A stretch of 64,000 nucleotides of DNA from Mytilus galloprovincialis (GCF_965363235.1 NC_134843.1:49037535-49101534); one strand, 5' to 3'. Positions 11,506 through 23,394 are shown, counted from the first letter of the stretch. Program-made: numbers and translations. Notes: generated from the sequence alone by a model not told the origin.

Positions 11506-12930
11506 CGAATTTTTACATATACTAGTAACTTGCAATATGTGGTTGTTGTTTTGGTGATGATTTCACGAAAGACACTAATTTCATGGTCACTTTCTCCTAT
11601 AGGTGGGATATTTACAAAGGATGGAATAGTCATGCACATGGTCCGAGTACACAGTTATCGTCCCCCACGAATATAGTCCCTATAGTGTGGATAGTGTGTT
11701 ACAAATGTACTTGCCAATTTTTTATACCCTTCCAAATTTATTTCTTCATGTCTAATAGAAAGTATGGGGATAAAATTACAGTGTGAAAAAAAAATGATTT
11801 TTGAATTTTAAAGTAAAGTAGTGATTTGGTCCAGCTGAAAAAGGTTAAACATGTGACACGAGTTGTTAAAGAGGGTTTGGATGGGGTTAAATGATTAAAG
11901 AATTAAACTGAATGAAGATTAGAGAATAACAGGCAAAAAAATGAAGATTAGAAAAAAAAAGGTTATTTTTTTGAAGATTTTGAAGAGTTAGAGAACAAAG
12001 GGGTTATTTTTTAGAATATTAGAGAAAAAAGGGGTGAAAATTAAATGTTTACAGAATAATAGACCCCTCCTCCTCCCCCTCCCCCATCCAGACCCTCTTT
12101 CAACGAACGAGAAAATGTACGAACTTAGTTTGCGGAAAGTCTTCAACAAGTCACAACCAGGGAAAAACTGTTCGTCTCCAGACAAAAATCTTACTGGTTA
12201 GTTTAGAAAAAATATAAGACATTAAATTTCTCCTTTCATATTATATTTCCCGCAAAATTTTAGTCGATTATGATTGCATGGGCGCAATTTGCTTGTAGTC
12301 GGCCTTCTCTACCTATAACTGAGCCTGGGGTCTTGGCTCACTAATTGCTAACGCTCCCAGTACCCTATTGATGAAGTATAAAGATTAGACCAGGATGCTA
12401 GGCTACATCATATCAATCAATCGATTGGCGTATTTGGATTTTAATCATCTTCTGACTATGTAACTCGGTGGCTGGTCATACTGGATTCGACATGACTTCA
12501 TTTTACAACGATTACCAAAATTTATTTTGGAAAAATATGAAATAAGATACGTTATTCTCCCAATTTTCCATATATCTCAAAACTGTCAGACACCTTCTTC
12601 TAGAAGTTATTGCTCTTTTAAAAAAGACAAATTTTACCATTATTCTTCATTTTAGCCTATTACCTTGAAAACTATGATAGATGGAGAAATTCAAAATGCA
12701 AAAATGATCAGCAAGCCACAGCATCTGCAATCACTGCACAACCTATTTGCTACAGTTATCATATACCAAAAGGCAGAAGACCCCTATATTACTACATGTA
12801 CTAGTATATTGGATATATATTTGTTCCTTGCAACGTATACACGAAGATACTTTATACATCATCGGAATATTTAACAAAAATAATTTTATAATAAAATGTC
12901 ACGCGGTATCTCAATCTGTACCCATAAGTA
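11506..12930. other. Intergenic, nothing recognised
   Basis: AT-rich with purine runs (about 11930-12060) and a CT-rich patch near 12065-12090. Short frames on both strands have no family likeness. No RNA gene was recognised. Confidence 0.45.
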
Positions 12931-12932
12931 CT

Positions 12933-13030
12933 ATATATACCATGGTTATTACGAGTTAACATATTTAAACAAACGAATCCGAAGGATGAGTTTGTTTAAA
13001 TATGTTAATGAGTAAGACACATGGTATATA
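12933..13030. repeat. Near-perfect hairpin repeat
   Basis: Stems TTAACATATTTAAACAAAC (12956-12974) and its exact inverse (12990-13008) enclose a 15-base loop that itself contains ATCC-GAA-GGAT. Outside them ATATACCATG and CATGGTATAT extend the symmetry imperfectly to about 98 bp. It looks like a tiny palindromic MITE or a stem-loop terminus of one. Confidence 0.75.
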
Positions 13031-13456
13031 AAATGTGTAATATAAATAAAATGATTGACAGCTTCAAGACCTTCAACTAATATTGGAAATTGATCACGTT
13101 ACAGTTTTATCCAATGAAATGGAAGCTCGCGCAAGTCAGTCACTTTTGCGCTTCATGTATGAATTTGCAGAAAGTAAAGAAAATGTCGGATTTTAGTTTT
13201 GCGCCCCGTGTATGATTGAAGGCGCAGGTAATTTCATAATGTCATCAGACTGAGGTAAACAAAAATGGCGAATTCCACGACAAGGATTAAATAATTATTC
13301 TAATGACGGTAAGAATTGTTTTTTTTTGTTTTCAATGTATCATACAAATTAATCATATTTTACAGAATTTTCATCTAATTGAAAAATGCTTTTCTTCCGT
13401 TATTTTATTAGATTATTTATTAAAACACAATTTTAATGATACAACAATATTTTAAC

Positions 13457-13500
13457 AGTGGCGGATCCAGGGGCGTAGATAGTGTACGTCCCCTTATCAT
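13457..13500 (+). repeat. Fragment of a CAGTGGCGGATCCAG-type repeat
   Basis: ACAGTGGCGGATCCAGGGG at about 13457 matches the ends of an element seen better at 27150-27298, with other pieces at 47763, 49986 and perhaps 41100. The end motif CAGTGGCGG resembles hAT-type termini. Only the end is present here. Confidence 0.45.
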
Positions 13501-13832
13501 GTTTTTTTTTCACAGATATTTGTAGCCGATATTTATTCCTTTTTGTATAGATATCCCCCTTTTTAAATCGAAATTTAATTGCATTTTCGCAAAGGAAATG
13601 ATAGTTTTACATTTTATTTTTTTCAAAACTGAAAGAAGAAACATTTAGTAATTGTTTCCAAAATTAAGGAAATTCGTAACAATCCTATATAGTTTGAAAA
13701 GGGTTTCTTGAAATGTGGTACACATATTAATTTATTGCCTTTTCTTATAAAATGAAAACAAATGAAGATCTTGACCTTTTAGTATGTTTTACAGCTTCCT
13801 AAATATTTTAGAGGCGGATACATTTAAAAAAA

Positions 13833-13942
13833 AAGGTGGAGCTTCAGCCATGGAATAACATGAAAATGAATATGTTATACCAGAGACATATAATACATTG
13901 TATTATATGTCTCTGGTTATACCATGGCTGAAGCTCCGCCTT
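13833..13942. repeat. Long two-step hairpin repeat
   Basis: An inner perfect stem CCAGAGACATATAATAC (13880-13896), loop ATT, then its inverse (13900-13916). An outer stem GGAGCTTCAGCCATGG and its inverse CCATGGCTGAAGCTCC sit at about 13837-13852 and 13923-13938, separated from the inner stem by an asymmetric bulge on the left side. The whole is about 110 bp. Confidence 0.75.
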
Positions 13943-14044
13943 TTTTCCTTTGGATTCTAGTCGAGTTGCATATTTAATTAGCAAAGTATGGTACAACATA
14001 AATTTGCATATAATATACCATGGTTTTCCCTCACCACACTTTTT

Positions 14045-14410
14045 AAGCAAATTATTTCATAAAAACATCAAAGGAAAAAAATCCAATTTATGTTACAAAA
14101 GTTTGTTATTCCAATTACTAAGAGAATACTTTACCACCAGTCTTTATTAATGTATAAAACAAAACATGTACTGGCACCAAAATATTTATCCAATGTTATT
14201 GTACAAATAGTAAATCGTACAATACTCGACTTTCATCATCGGATAATTTCATTGTCTCTAAATCAAATACAGAATTATACAAATTAAGTTTTTCTTTTAG
14301 TGGTCCAAAAGTGTGGAATTCATTATCGACCCATTATCCAGTGAAATTAAAAAATCAAAAAGTATATCTGCTTTCAAATACTCTTACAAGTCATTATATT
14401 TTTAAAAGTG
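14045..14410 (+). mobile_element. LINE fragment, C-terminal end of a reverse transcriptase ORF
   Basis: Translated pieces read LLMYKTKHVLAPKYLSN, then SSSDNFIVSKSNTELYKLSF and SFSGPKVWNSL, the usual C-terminal tail of jockey/CR1-like non-LTR retrotransposon ORF2 (SFSGPxxWNSLP). The pieces are spread over more than one frame, so it is a dead 5'-truncated copy. It lies about 430 bp upstream of the RRM gene start. Confidence 0.65.
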
Positions 14411-14842
14411 TTAAATTTATAAGGTAAGCCACAATGTCATGAATGTATTATACTGTAGGTGGTTTTTGTTCAGGGGATGTGTACTGGAATCAGGTTTATT
14501 ATTACTGAGTTGAATTGGATTTGAAGTAGAAAGTAAAATCACAAAAATAGGCTGAACTCAGAGGAAAATCAATTCGGAAAGTTCATAATCACATGGCAAA
14601 ATCAAATAACAAAACGCATCAAAAACGAATGGACAAGAACTGTCATTTCAAACAGTAGATTTCAGTAATTGTGATTCTTTGCATGTTTGGGTCGAGACAT
14701 AATTAAGTGTCGAATCTATCTTTTATTCAGAGAAAAATCCAACGGAATTAACCGAAGCCCTCCGAACTTTCTTTTAACACGCACTTGCACAAGGAGAAGG
14801 AGCGTTTTTTTGCAGCACAAACAAAAAGACCTAAAATACACA

Positions 14843-17800
14843 ATGGGAGACCGAAGAGATGACCCTGGGTAAGAACAGTTAAATATTATCAACCATTTTA
14901 TTTTATAACGTACGGTTATAACAATTATTACATTTTTAATTCAGCATTTAAACGTGAAATTAAAACTAAAGGATAAACCACGTGCTCATCCGGGATCTCC
15001 ATGGATTGAAATTTAAAGATGGAGGAACTCTCACCATGATAAAAACCCGCGTCTACGGCGTGGCGTGTTTTTTTCATTCCATCATTTTGAAAGGAAGTTT
15101 AAATCAACTAATTTTGAGTTTTTGTAGACGTGAATGTATATTATGTCTTATCTATATATGGAACGGGTCCTTTGCAAAAATTTAAGCTGTAAATTAGTAT
15201 CAAGATGTCGCAAATCGTAACACATCAAAGAGAAGGGTAGACTCCCGAATGTGTAACATAGTCGTATAGCTAATTTCTTGCAATAATTATGTATCAAAAT
15301 TTTGATATTCTCTTTTCTTTTCAGCAAATTTTTTGTTGGAAACCTTAGCTGGGATACAGATAATGGTAAGATAAAATAACCAAACTAAACATTTATGAGG
15401 GGGGTTAGGAGGGGTCCTGATCCCGAAATCCCGGGCTTAAAAACACGATATCCCGAAATCCCGGGCTAAAAAACACGAAATCCTGAGGTCCCGAAATTCG
15501 AAAAATAGAATTCCCGGATCCCGAAAGTGTGAATCCCGAAATCACGAGCTTAAAAATACCCGATCCCGGAGTCCCGATAAAGGTCCTATCCTCCCTCATT
15601 GATGAAATGTTACTGTAGCTTCAATGTACATATCTTTAAAATTGTTTGAAGTCTGAACTGCATTTTCAAGAGAAACCTTTGTCCAAATAGTATTTGTAAT
15701 GGGATGGGGAGAGAAACCTATAAATTAATCGATGATATTGTAACAAATACAACAAAAATGGCTGTATTTAAAGCTCAAAACCTAGATTGGAGTACAGACA
15801 GTCCTGTCCAATTGGAAAGTTTAAAAATAAAAGGCTTGGCCTCCATTTAAAAGTTGGATAGCGAAAAAAAAGTAGACAGACCTGTGCAATTGAAAAGTTT
15901 TGAAAAGGCTTGGCATCCATGTAAAAGTTGACTGCAAAAAAACAGTTGATGAGCATTTATTCGTTCCAGCAGGTGTACAATATAATAACTTTGGTGTTGG
16001 ATTTATTAGAAAGAGTAAAAATGCTGAACACTATCTGACATGCATTACTGACTTTAAATATTTATTATTTTAATAACCTTATTTGCTACAAAAAAAAATC
16101 AGCTCAAAATTTTATTGAAACACTAAATAGCCAAATATATATTGACTAAATAATTTGTGTTATGTTGTTTAATCGAGACGGGTTACAGATAAAGTTTGAT
16201 TTTTTTTCTATTATTATTTTGTGCCGAGTACCTTGAATTTAAATGAAAACTGAAATAATTGGTTTTCTACACTTTTGTCATGCTTGAAGATAATGACTTG
16301 ATATTTGTTATAAAGTTTACAGGAAGTAATTTGATCAAGTACAATAAGGAAGGGAATTATGTGTTGCCATGCAAAACTCGGAACACTTGTTAATGTTTAG
16401 TTCACAAGATGCATCAGCTGACGCATGTATTATAACATAATTTTGCAAATTATTTTTTGTTTTATGCAGACAGCTTATGGAACTACTTCAGTCAGTATGG
16501 ACAGCTCTCAGATGCTGTTGTTATCATGGACAGAGAAACTGGAAGGTCCAGAGGTTTTGGTTTTGTGACATTCAGAGATCCAAAATGTGTGGATGAAGTA
16601 TTACACCAACAACAACACGAGATTGATGGCAGACAGGTAAAAAATTAGTTTCTTTTCCCAACATTAACATTCTGCCAATTACTTAAAATCCAGAAATGAT
16701 TTAAGCAAATTCTCCTCGTTATATTCATACTAAGAATCTTAAAATAATTTAAAAAAATACATTTGAACCATGTTTTCTTATGAAACACAAATGTTTGGGT
16801 TTAATATTTGTTCCATCGTCCTAGTTAAATGTGTTAATTAATTATGCATTTGCATATGTTTTGATATTTGGTCACCATAATTAGTTTTCATTTGAGATTT
16901 TTTGCGACATACAGTTAAATTGTATTGAAAAAAAATCCCAAATGCAAACTAGTAATTGGTGAAAAAATGTAACATAAAAGCAAAAGAATATAATTGACTT
17001 GGCAGCTTGTGAATGGATTTGATAGCAGACAAAATAAACGATAAATTCCTATTATTTAGGTGCTCTCCTAAAGGAGTAAATGCCTGTTGCAGAGGACAGA
17101 GCAAGAACAGGGCATGAGGTGGAAAGCTTTCTTTATGTATAAGCTTAACAGCAACACCTCAATAAATGTACAGAGTGATGGGTAAAGGTTATGTTAATTT
17201 AGATGTGTGGACTTGACTGAATAAAACTTGGCTGTTTACACTTCAGAAATTCTATCGCATTAAAGTTAACTCCCAGCTCCTGTTCATTTGGTTTAATTGG
17301 GTAAAAGTCTGTTGTGATGATACACAAGAAGTTTGACAAATAATGTAAACATTTTATAGATCAGTTTTATTCTTGGATAATTATAAATAAGTGAAACTAA
17401 TTCTCCCACCATAATACAATAATTTTTGTAAGTTTGCACATAATTAAGGTTATGACTTGCTTCTCTGACAATTAAGTAGGAGAAATTAACATTTTACAGT
17501 GAAACCTCGTATGTATAAGGATGAAATTAATTATCAAAGGAAGTGTGATTGAAATGTCTTGCTGCTCTAAAATGGTAAGAAGTTTTAACTGGCGCAAGAT
17601 CCTGAATTTTTTCTCTGCTCATTTTGGGTGAGCACACTCTATTGAATACATTTTCTTTTTGAAAAAGCTTTGATGTTTGTCTGGCATTGGCCATCTTTTG
17701 TACTTTATTTTTGGAAATGAAATCAGTTTAACAAGCAAGGGTGATTTTTATTTGATACATTTAGCACCAAGCTTTGATAGCTATATATATAGTCTGAAAC

Positions 17801-18228
17801 CTTGACTATTCTCATTGTTTAAAACTTTCAAGGACCAGAATTCAAATTCTTCAAGAAATTGTTTGAAATTATTGCGAAGTTGCTATAGTATCATTGAATC
17901 GATGAACTCTTTCGGCAAAGATGATATTGGAAATTTTCTGTTCCCAAGATACATGTAGGATTAAAGCAAAATTTCATCAAATGCAAAAAATAATTTTTGT
18001 GAGGGTGAACTAATGATAAGATAATAAGGTTTCATTGTGTATTTTTCAGTCAGACAATCAAGATATAATTTATGAAGTTTCTATCAACATCACTTCAAGC
18101 AAAAGTTCCAAGTGTAGAGAAATAGAGTTATTCATATCAAGTCCGAAATTTTCATTGTTTTGACATTATTTAATTTGTTTTTTTTTCCTTTCTTGCAGAT
18201 CAGTGCCAAACCTTGCAACAGCCGATAG
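14843..18228 (+). CDS. Single-RRM RNA-binding protein, DAZAP1/Musashi-like (87 aa, four exons)
   Basis: Exons: 14843-14868, 15325-15365, 16470-16636 and 18199-18228, all with GT-AG borders and matching phases; total 264 nt including TAG. The protein is one RRM: RNP2 FFVGNL at residues 11-16, RNP1 RGFGFVTF at 50-57, and a C-terminal IDGRQISAKPCNSR. The ETGRSRGFGFVTF-DPKCVDEVL pattern and the KPCNSR end resemble the first RRM of DAZAP1 (KPCTPR) and Musashi, which bind mRNA and affect splicing and translation. Those proteins have two RRMs and a long tail; this one stops right after the first. It may be a genuine mini-RBP or a short isoform whose other exons I did not find. The start is the only in-frame ATG near the exon and has an A at -3. 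Confidence 0.82.
15405..15600. repeat. Degenerate short tandem repeat (TCCCGAAATCCCGGGCTTAA units)
   Basis: About five to six imperfect units of roughly 25-35 bp built on ATCCCGAAATCCCGGG and AAAAACACGA, in intron 2 of the RRM gene. The 64-residue minus frame with SPGFRD repeats is just this array translated. Confidence 0.75.
15780..15955. repeat. Two-copy direct repeat of about 85 bp
   Basis: GTCCTGTCCAATTGGAAAGT (about 15801) and GACCTGTGCAATTGAAAAGT (about 15879) start two diverged copies that both run through AAGGCTTGGC and TCCAT-TAAAAGTTG. They lie in intron 2 of the RRM gene. Confidence 0.6.
16637..18198 (+). other. Third intron of the RRM gene
   Basis: Donor GTAAAA at 16637 and acceptor TTCTTGCAG at 18190-18198. 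No element ends, tandem arrays or exon-like frames were recognised, so I see no sign of a skipped exon for a second RRM. Confidence 0.6.
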
Positions 18229-18690
18229 ACTGTTTATGGAAGTGGAAAAAACAAACTTAAAATCATGTGTATTGACACCAAACTTGTGGTGTATATAAAT
18301 CTCTATGATTTGTAACTATGTGTCATTTGTTGTCTTGAAAATTCCATTTGTTTTTAAATATGAAAACTTCTCATTTTATACCATTGCATTGTGCACTTTG
18401 TAACAGAAAAAAAGTTACAACAATTATTGTTTGAACATTGGAGCAAAGTAAATCGTGTATCCAATCATAAAATTTATTAAAAATGTTAAAAAAACAGCAT
18501 TAATTTCATGTATTTAAATTGATAGCAGTCTTCAGAAGAAGTAAATTATATAAAGTCTTTAAAAAACTATTGTTATTTGTATTGCCAGGTGTAAGGCATG
18601 GGACTCTACCGTTTTATCTGATTTTGTCTTTGAGGTGGAATCAGAAACCGAAGTATTGCTTTTCTTTTGGTGAACGATCTTGTATAACAT
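18229..18690 (+). other. Probable 3' UTR of the RRM gene
   Basis: AT-rich sequence after the TAG stop. No canonical AATAAA is present before 18690; weaker variants such as CATAAA near 18468 could serve. The end is not resolved. Confidence 0.4.
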
Positions 18691-18699
18691 TGCAGTACT

Positions 18700-18840
18700 A
18701 ACATGTTTATGGGCATTGTTTTCTGGTCTGTGCTTCAGGGTAAAGGTTTTGGTCAAGACAGTTTTCCATGAAGTCCAATCAACCTGAAACTTAGTACACA
18801 CGTTCTTTATGATATAATCTTTCTAATTTTAATGCCATGA
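18700..18840 (+). repeat. Fragment of family E repeat
   Basis: TGGGCATTGTTTTCTGGTCT and AAGTCCAATCAACCTGAAAC-TTAGTACACA match the 5' region and first monomer of the family seen at 20220 and 30401. Another monomer fragment is at about 26065-26190. Confidence 0.55.
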
Positions 18841-18950
18841 CATTGTGGATATGGCATCCGTGTTCTTAAGACAATATTTTGAGGCCAAGGTCCATTCACT
18901 TGCCATGTCTAAAATAAATATTTCAAGGTTTATCACTAGTCTACTTTTAA

Positions 18951-19158
18951 GATGCATAAAAAAAGTTTATTTAATCATCAATATAGACAAAATCCTATCC
19001 ATAATTGTCCCAGAAATTTACCAGTGAAATGTATAAAGGAAGATGTGGTAGAGGGCCACTGATATAGAAATTTGCAAGGTGCAAGAATTGAATGTGTGGA
19101 CAATTCATGGATAGGATTTAGCATATATTGATGATTAAATAAACTTTTTTATGCATTT
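18951..19158. repeat. Foldback repeat, about 63-bp arms
   Basis: The left arm, from ATGCATAAAAAAAGTTTATT through ATCCTATCCATAATTGTCC (18952-19010), is repeated inverted at about 19095-19158. Arms are about 90% alike by eye and the loop is about 85 bp. No coding capacity. The matching dispersed copy at 29250 lacks this right arm, so the foldback is specific to this site. Confidence 0.75.
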
Positions 19159-20370
19159 CGATTTTATGATGCCATTGTTAAATTAATCTTGTAAAATGTG
19201 GAGTTGTCATCCTTTTCTTGCAAAGTCTGTTTTATAGGAACATCTAACAAAAGATTGGTTGCTATCAAGTTTACTTTTTCATGACCTTTTTGGTAAATTT
19301 CCTTTCTATGATTCGACTGTAGCGGATGGGGCATTTAGTTTTATTCTCGTCTATGTCTCAAATGTGGTGAAACTTATTAACAAAATGCTTATAACCCCTT
19401 GACATGGATCAAGTTAAATTTTTGTTTTATCACATCTATATGCTAGCAGGAGCATAATTTTTGTCGCATGGACCGCCTTGACGCTTAAAGCTCAATTATT
19501 TTTACATTTCAGTTTGATTCTGTGAGTTTGTAGAGAAAAACATTGTAAGCTGTAAAGCAATTAAACAAGCTTAATTGCTAAGAATTGCGGTTAAACGTGA
19601 AAAGACATTCCAGTTTTTTTTATGTTTGATTGCCAATGAGAACCCTCTACAAGAGATTGAATGACACAAAAATCATAAATGGTCACCGTTTGACCTTCAA
19701 CAATGAGCAAAGCCCATATATCATAGTCATAGACCAGAACTAGGTCTAATTTGTGAATGGAAAAAAGGCAAGATTTATCAGATGGATACAACAAAACAAT
19801 TTAAATTGGGTGGCGTTACTTGTTTACAAATGGCAAAGATGTTGAATCATTCATTGCTTTTCTCCAACTTTAGTTGACCTAAATGCTTGTGCATCTGCAA
19901 ATTAGAATTAAGTTTTACTAGCATCATTGACTGATTTTGAGTTCTGCCTCCTTATATTGGTATATTAAGGGGACCCGTTCCCCATTTACTTTATTTGCTG
20001 CTTACGTGCAAGCAATTTCTTTCTAATAGTTGTGAATTATATCTTGTCATTGGCCAATCTTGGAAAAAGAATGAATGGTGTATGGTTCAACGAGACCAAG
20101 TCTGTACATTTACACTACAAAATAGGGACACTATTGCTATACTATATCTGAAAGTCAGTCAGCAATACAAGACGAGTTCTTAAAATAAGATTTAGCCCCT
20201 ATTACAGCCTTTATTTTTATGCCCCACCTACGATAGTAGAGGGGCATTATGTTTTCTGGTCTGTACTTCGTCTATGCGTCCGTTCAGGTTAAAGTTTTTG
20301 GTAAAGGTAGTTTTTGATGAAGCTGAAGTCCAATCAACTTGAAACTTCGTACACTTGTTGCTTATGATAT
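19060..20370 (+). repeat. 1.3-kb dispersed duplication, copy 1
   Basis: Begins at GATATAGAAATTTGCAAGGT and matches 29245-30562 almost base for base, with small indels, up to ATCATCTTTCTAATTTT. It includes a repeat head TGTTTGATTGCCAATGAGAA (about 19622) and, near its right end, the 5' end of family E (20220). The short frames inside appear in both copies and carry no known domain. Confidence 0.8.
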
Positions 20371-20560
20371 CATCTTTCTAATTTTAAAGCCAAATTAGAC
20401 TTTTGACCCCAATTTTACGGTCCACTGAACATAGAAAATGAAAGTGGGAGTTTCAGGATAAACAGTCGGAAACCAGGTTGAAATGGAACAAAAAAAATCG
20501 AAGCTCTCTATTAGAGAAGGCGATAAATGAGGTTGGGGCAAGGGGTTTAGCTGTTATGCT
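20220..20560 (+). mobile_element. Helentron-like element, family E, 5' part
   Basis: GCCCCACCTACGATAGTAGA-GGGGCATTATG forms the terminal hairpin (CCCC/GGGG flanks), followed by TTTTCTGGTCTGTACTTCGT and a monomer with AAGTCCAATCAACTTGAAAC. No 3' hairpin was recognised, so it is truncated or runs into other repeats. The same start occurs at 30401. Confidence 0.5.
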
Positions 20561-21169
20561 GTTATGGGGCATTTTAATTCTTTGTTATCTGTTATTTTGA
20601 AAATATATTTGCTTTTAGCTGTTATTGTCTTATTCTTTGTTAGCTGTTATTGGGCTTTTAGTTTTTTTGTTATCAGTTATTTTGATAATGTATTTGCTGT
20701 TAACTATTATTGAAAATTGGAATGTTAGCATTTTTTTGACAGTCAAAATTCGGTAGAAATTGAAGATCATTGGACATTGGAGTCTACCACTACTAATATG
20801 TTTGTCCCGTATTCGGAGAAGGATTCCATTAACATATACCCATCACAGAAGTAAGGTCCAGGACAATATTCCAGTATATCTTATGATTATCCTTTGTAAT
20901 ACATTCCATTTTTTTTGGAACATTTATTTGGAATATCTTATTCTTTTTTATGAGGATAATGTTCTGGTTTCCCGTACGAACGTATTAAATTAGAACAATG
21001 CTTAATAAGACAAAAAGGAAAACATGGCCAAGGATATCTGACAAGGATCTCAATTAAGGACTAGGTCCTGCCAACCAGTTAACCTTTTATATTATATTGT
21101 ATAGACTCAGCCCCTTTCAAAGCAGAACCAAATACATTGTACAATGAAAGTTCCCACCATGTACTGGGT

Positions 21170-21810
21170 TCCGAAGCTGCACATAACTGTATATAAACAA
21201 TACATCAAAGTTTCATGAGAACTGCTGAAAACATGTTTTGAGTTATTGTCCTAAAACTGGAAAATACCATCTTTTTATGGCCCCGCAACGAAGTTGTCGG
21301 TGCCATATAGTTTTACCCATGTTTCATGAATAAACCCCTTAACTGAATAACATAAAATCGAAAATTAATAAAAATCGAAAGGGCGCTTACAACAATAGAT
21401 ATAAACAATTCAGCAGAGTTTCATGATAACTGCTGAAAACGTTTTTGTGTTAATGTCCGAAAACTAGAAAATCCCCCCTTTTTAATTAATAAAACAACTT
21501 AACTCGGAAACGTAAACTCTAAAATTTATAAAAATTGAAAGGGAGTTCATGTCAATAGATATAAACAATTCATCAAAATTCCTTGAAAATTTGTGAAAGG
21601 ATTTTTGAGATATCAGAAAACTGAAGAAGAAAAAACCCACCATTTTTATTGAATAAAACCCCATTACTCAGAAACTTAAAATCTAAAATTTTAAAAAACG
21701 ATAGGGAGCTCACGTCAATAGATATAAACAATTTCCCAAAGTTTTATGTAAAATGGTTAAAGAGTGTTTGAGTTAATGTCCGACATGTTGACGACGGACG
21801 GACACGAATA
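21170..21810 (-). mobile_element. Family B-related element, reverse orientation, with a small nested piece
   Basis: About four monomers read on the minus strand as AATTGTTTATATCTATTGAC and so on. The + strand right end GACGACGGACGGACACG (about 21790) is the inverse of the family B 5' CCGTCC stretch. At about 21278-21322 the phrase ATGGCCCCGCAACGAAGTTG-TCGGTGCCATAT, a hairpin start of another family, interrupts one monomer. The left border is unclear. Confidence 0.5.
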
Positions 21811-22173
21811 TACCAAATACATAATTCTAAAAAAACATTTTCATAGAAAATGGAATTCATTACAAAGGATTATACACGTAATAAGAAATACTGGATTTGT
21901 CAAGGATCCGACTTATTTCATTTACTGTTATCTGTTTTTGTCCATTTTAATTCCTTGTTATCTGTTATAAGCCAAATCAATTTGCTGTTTTGCTGTTATT
22001 GGGACCCCCCTTGCCCCCCCCTCATAAATGTTTACTGTATTGTTTACTATAGTGACACATTTTTAAAAAGTTAATAGAAACAAACAAAACTGCAATTTTC
22101 TTCTCAATTACGAGGTGTTTTATTTCAAAAACACCATTTGCATAAGTTTTCAATTTATCTAGTACATAGTTAA

Positions 22174-22912
22174 GGTTTATGTACCCTTCTGTAGCCATTT
22201 TTGTACGAACTTTTCAAACTTCAATTGTATCAAAACTACAGATATTATGAATAATAGAGATAGGCCATTTTGTACATATTCCAAGGGGAAACTTGATGCA
22301 AAGCATTATTTTTTACTGTTCCATTGCATTTAATAGAAAAAGAGGACTTTGTGGCAAATAAATCAACATTTTTATAGAAAATCAACAGCTTTTATCCTTG
22401 TACTCTCATATTTGGTAATTTGATGACTGATAGATATAGGATTATTGCATGCAGTGCTAGCATTGATTTCCTTAAAACAAGTTTATAAATGTAGTTATTG
22501 GTTAAGACAAGTATAAATATGGCCAAAATCAAGTACACCTTTTAGGGTGTGCTCGACTTTAGTGACTCAGCACGAGGTGTTTTGGAATTTACAGGTTACT
22601 TAGAACTTTTTGTAAAAAATAAACACTAGCACATCATAGAAAATCAAGTGAGTAATTTATGTTTCAAATTTTATAACAAAAATCTCTGTATTAAAGGCTG
22701 TGGATTTTCTATAAAAATCTTGATTTATTTGCCACAAAGTCCTCTTTTCCTATCAAATGCAATGAAACTGTAAAAAATAATGCTTTGCATCAAGTTTCCC
22801 CTTGGAACATGTACTAAATGGCCTATCTTTATTATTTATTATATCTTTAGTTTTGATACTATTGAAGTTTGAAAAGTTCGTACAAAAATGGCTACAGAAG
22901 GGTACATAAACC
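22174..22912. mobile_element. TTAA-flanked foldback MITE, about 210-bp TIRs
   Basis: Flanked on both sides by TTAA (22170-22173 and 22913-22916). The ends are inverted: GGTTTATGTACCCTTCTGTA at the left and its complement at the right, with symmetry continuing about 210 bp inward to GATTTTCTATAAAAATCTTG. The middle (about 22390-22690) is unique and non-coding. TTAA duplications are used by piggyBac and Kolobok transposons; the family is not decided here. Confidence 0.8.
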
Positions 22913-23179
22913 TTAAGCAGAACAATTAGATATCAAGTCGACGACATGGGTATCTTTCAAGTTGGATGACAAAAATGCATAACCTCCGATTTTTTTGAAA
23001 AAATTACCACGGACGGAAAAGATATCAATCTATTAGTTCAGTAATTTTCGTGTCTGCCCTTCCATTATGTGACTGAATAAAAAATTCCAAAAAATAGGTA
23101 ACAATTGTTTCGAAAAGAGAAAATCGAGTGCACCTTTATATGTTAGGGCGTGTTTGAGTTGAGTATTTTGTCTTGATAT

Positions 23180-23394
23180 CGTTCAAAGTAAGAATATTTC
23201 ATACATCTTCTCGCTTCAGATTCTATTGATTTTGGGAGTTTTGGTTCCAACAGTTTAGGAATTAAGGGCCAAAAAAGGGCCCAAATAAGCATTATTCTTG
23301 GTTTTCGCACAATAACTTTAGTATAAGTAAATAGAAATCAATGAAATTTTAACACAAGGTTTATGACCACAAAAGGAAGGTTGGGATTGATTTT
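23180..23394 (+). mobile_element. Older family G monomers, interrupted by a second family G element
   Basis: A monomer with GATTTTGGGAGTTTTGGTTC and GGGCCAAAAAAGGGCCCAAA ends abruptly at GTTGGGATTGATT, where a new family G 5' end begins. Flanking sequence at 22935-23080 resembles 25625-25770 (AAGTTGGATGA-AAAATGCATA, TCTGCCCTTCCA), which suggests a larger duplicated context. Confidence 0.5.

Noticed and set aside
15405-15599. Minus-strand protein with SPGFRD repeats
   Set aside because: Translation of a degenerate short tandem repeat in an intron.
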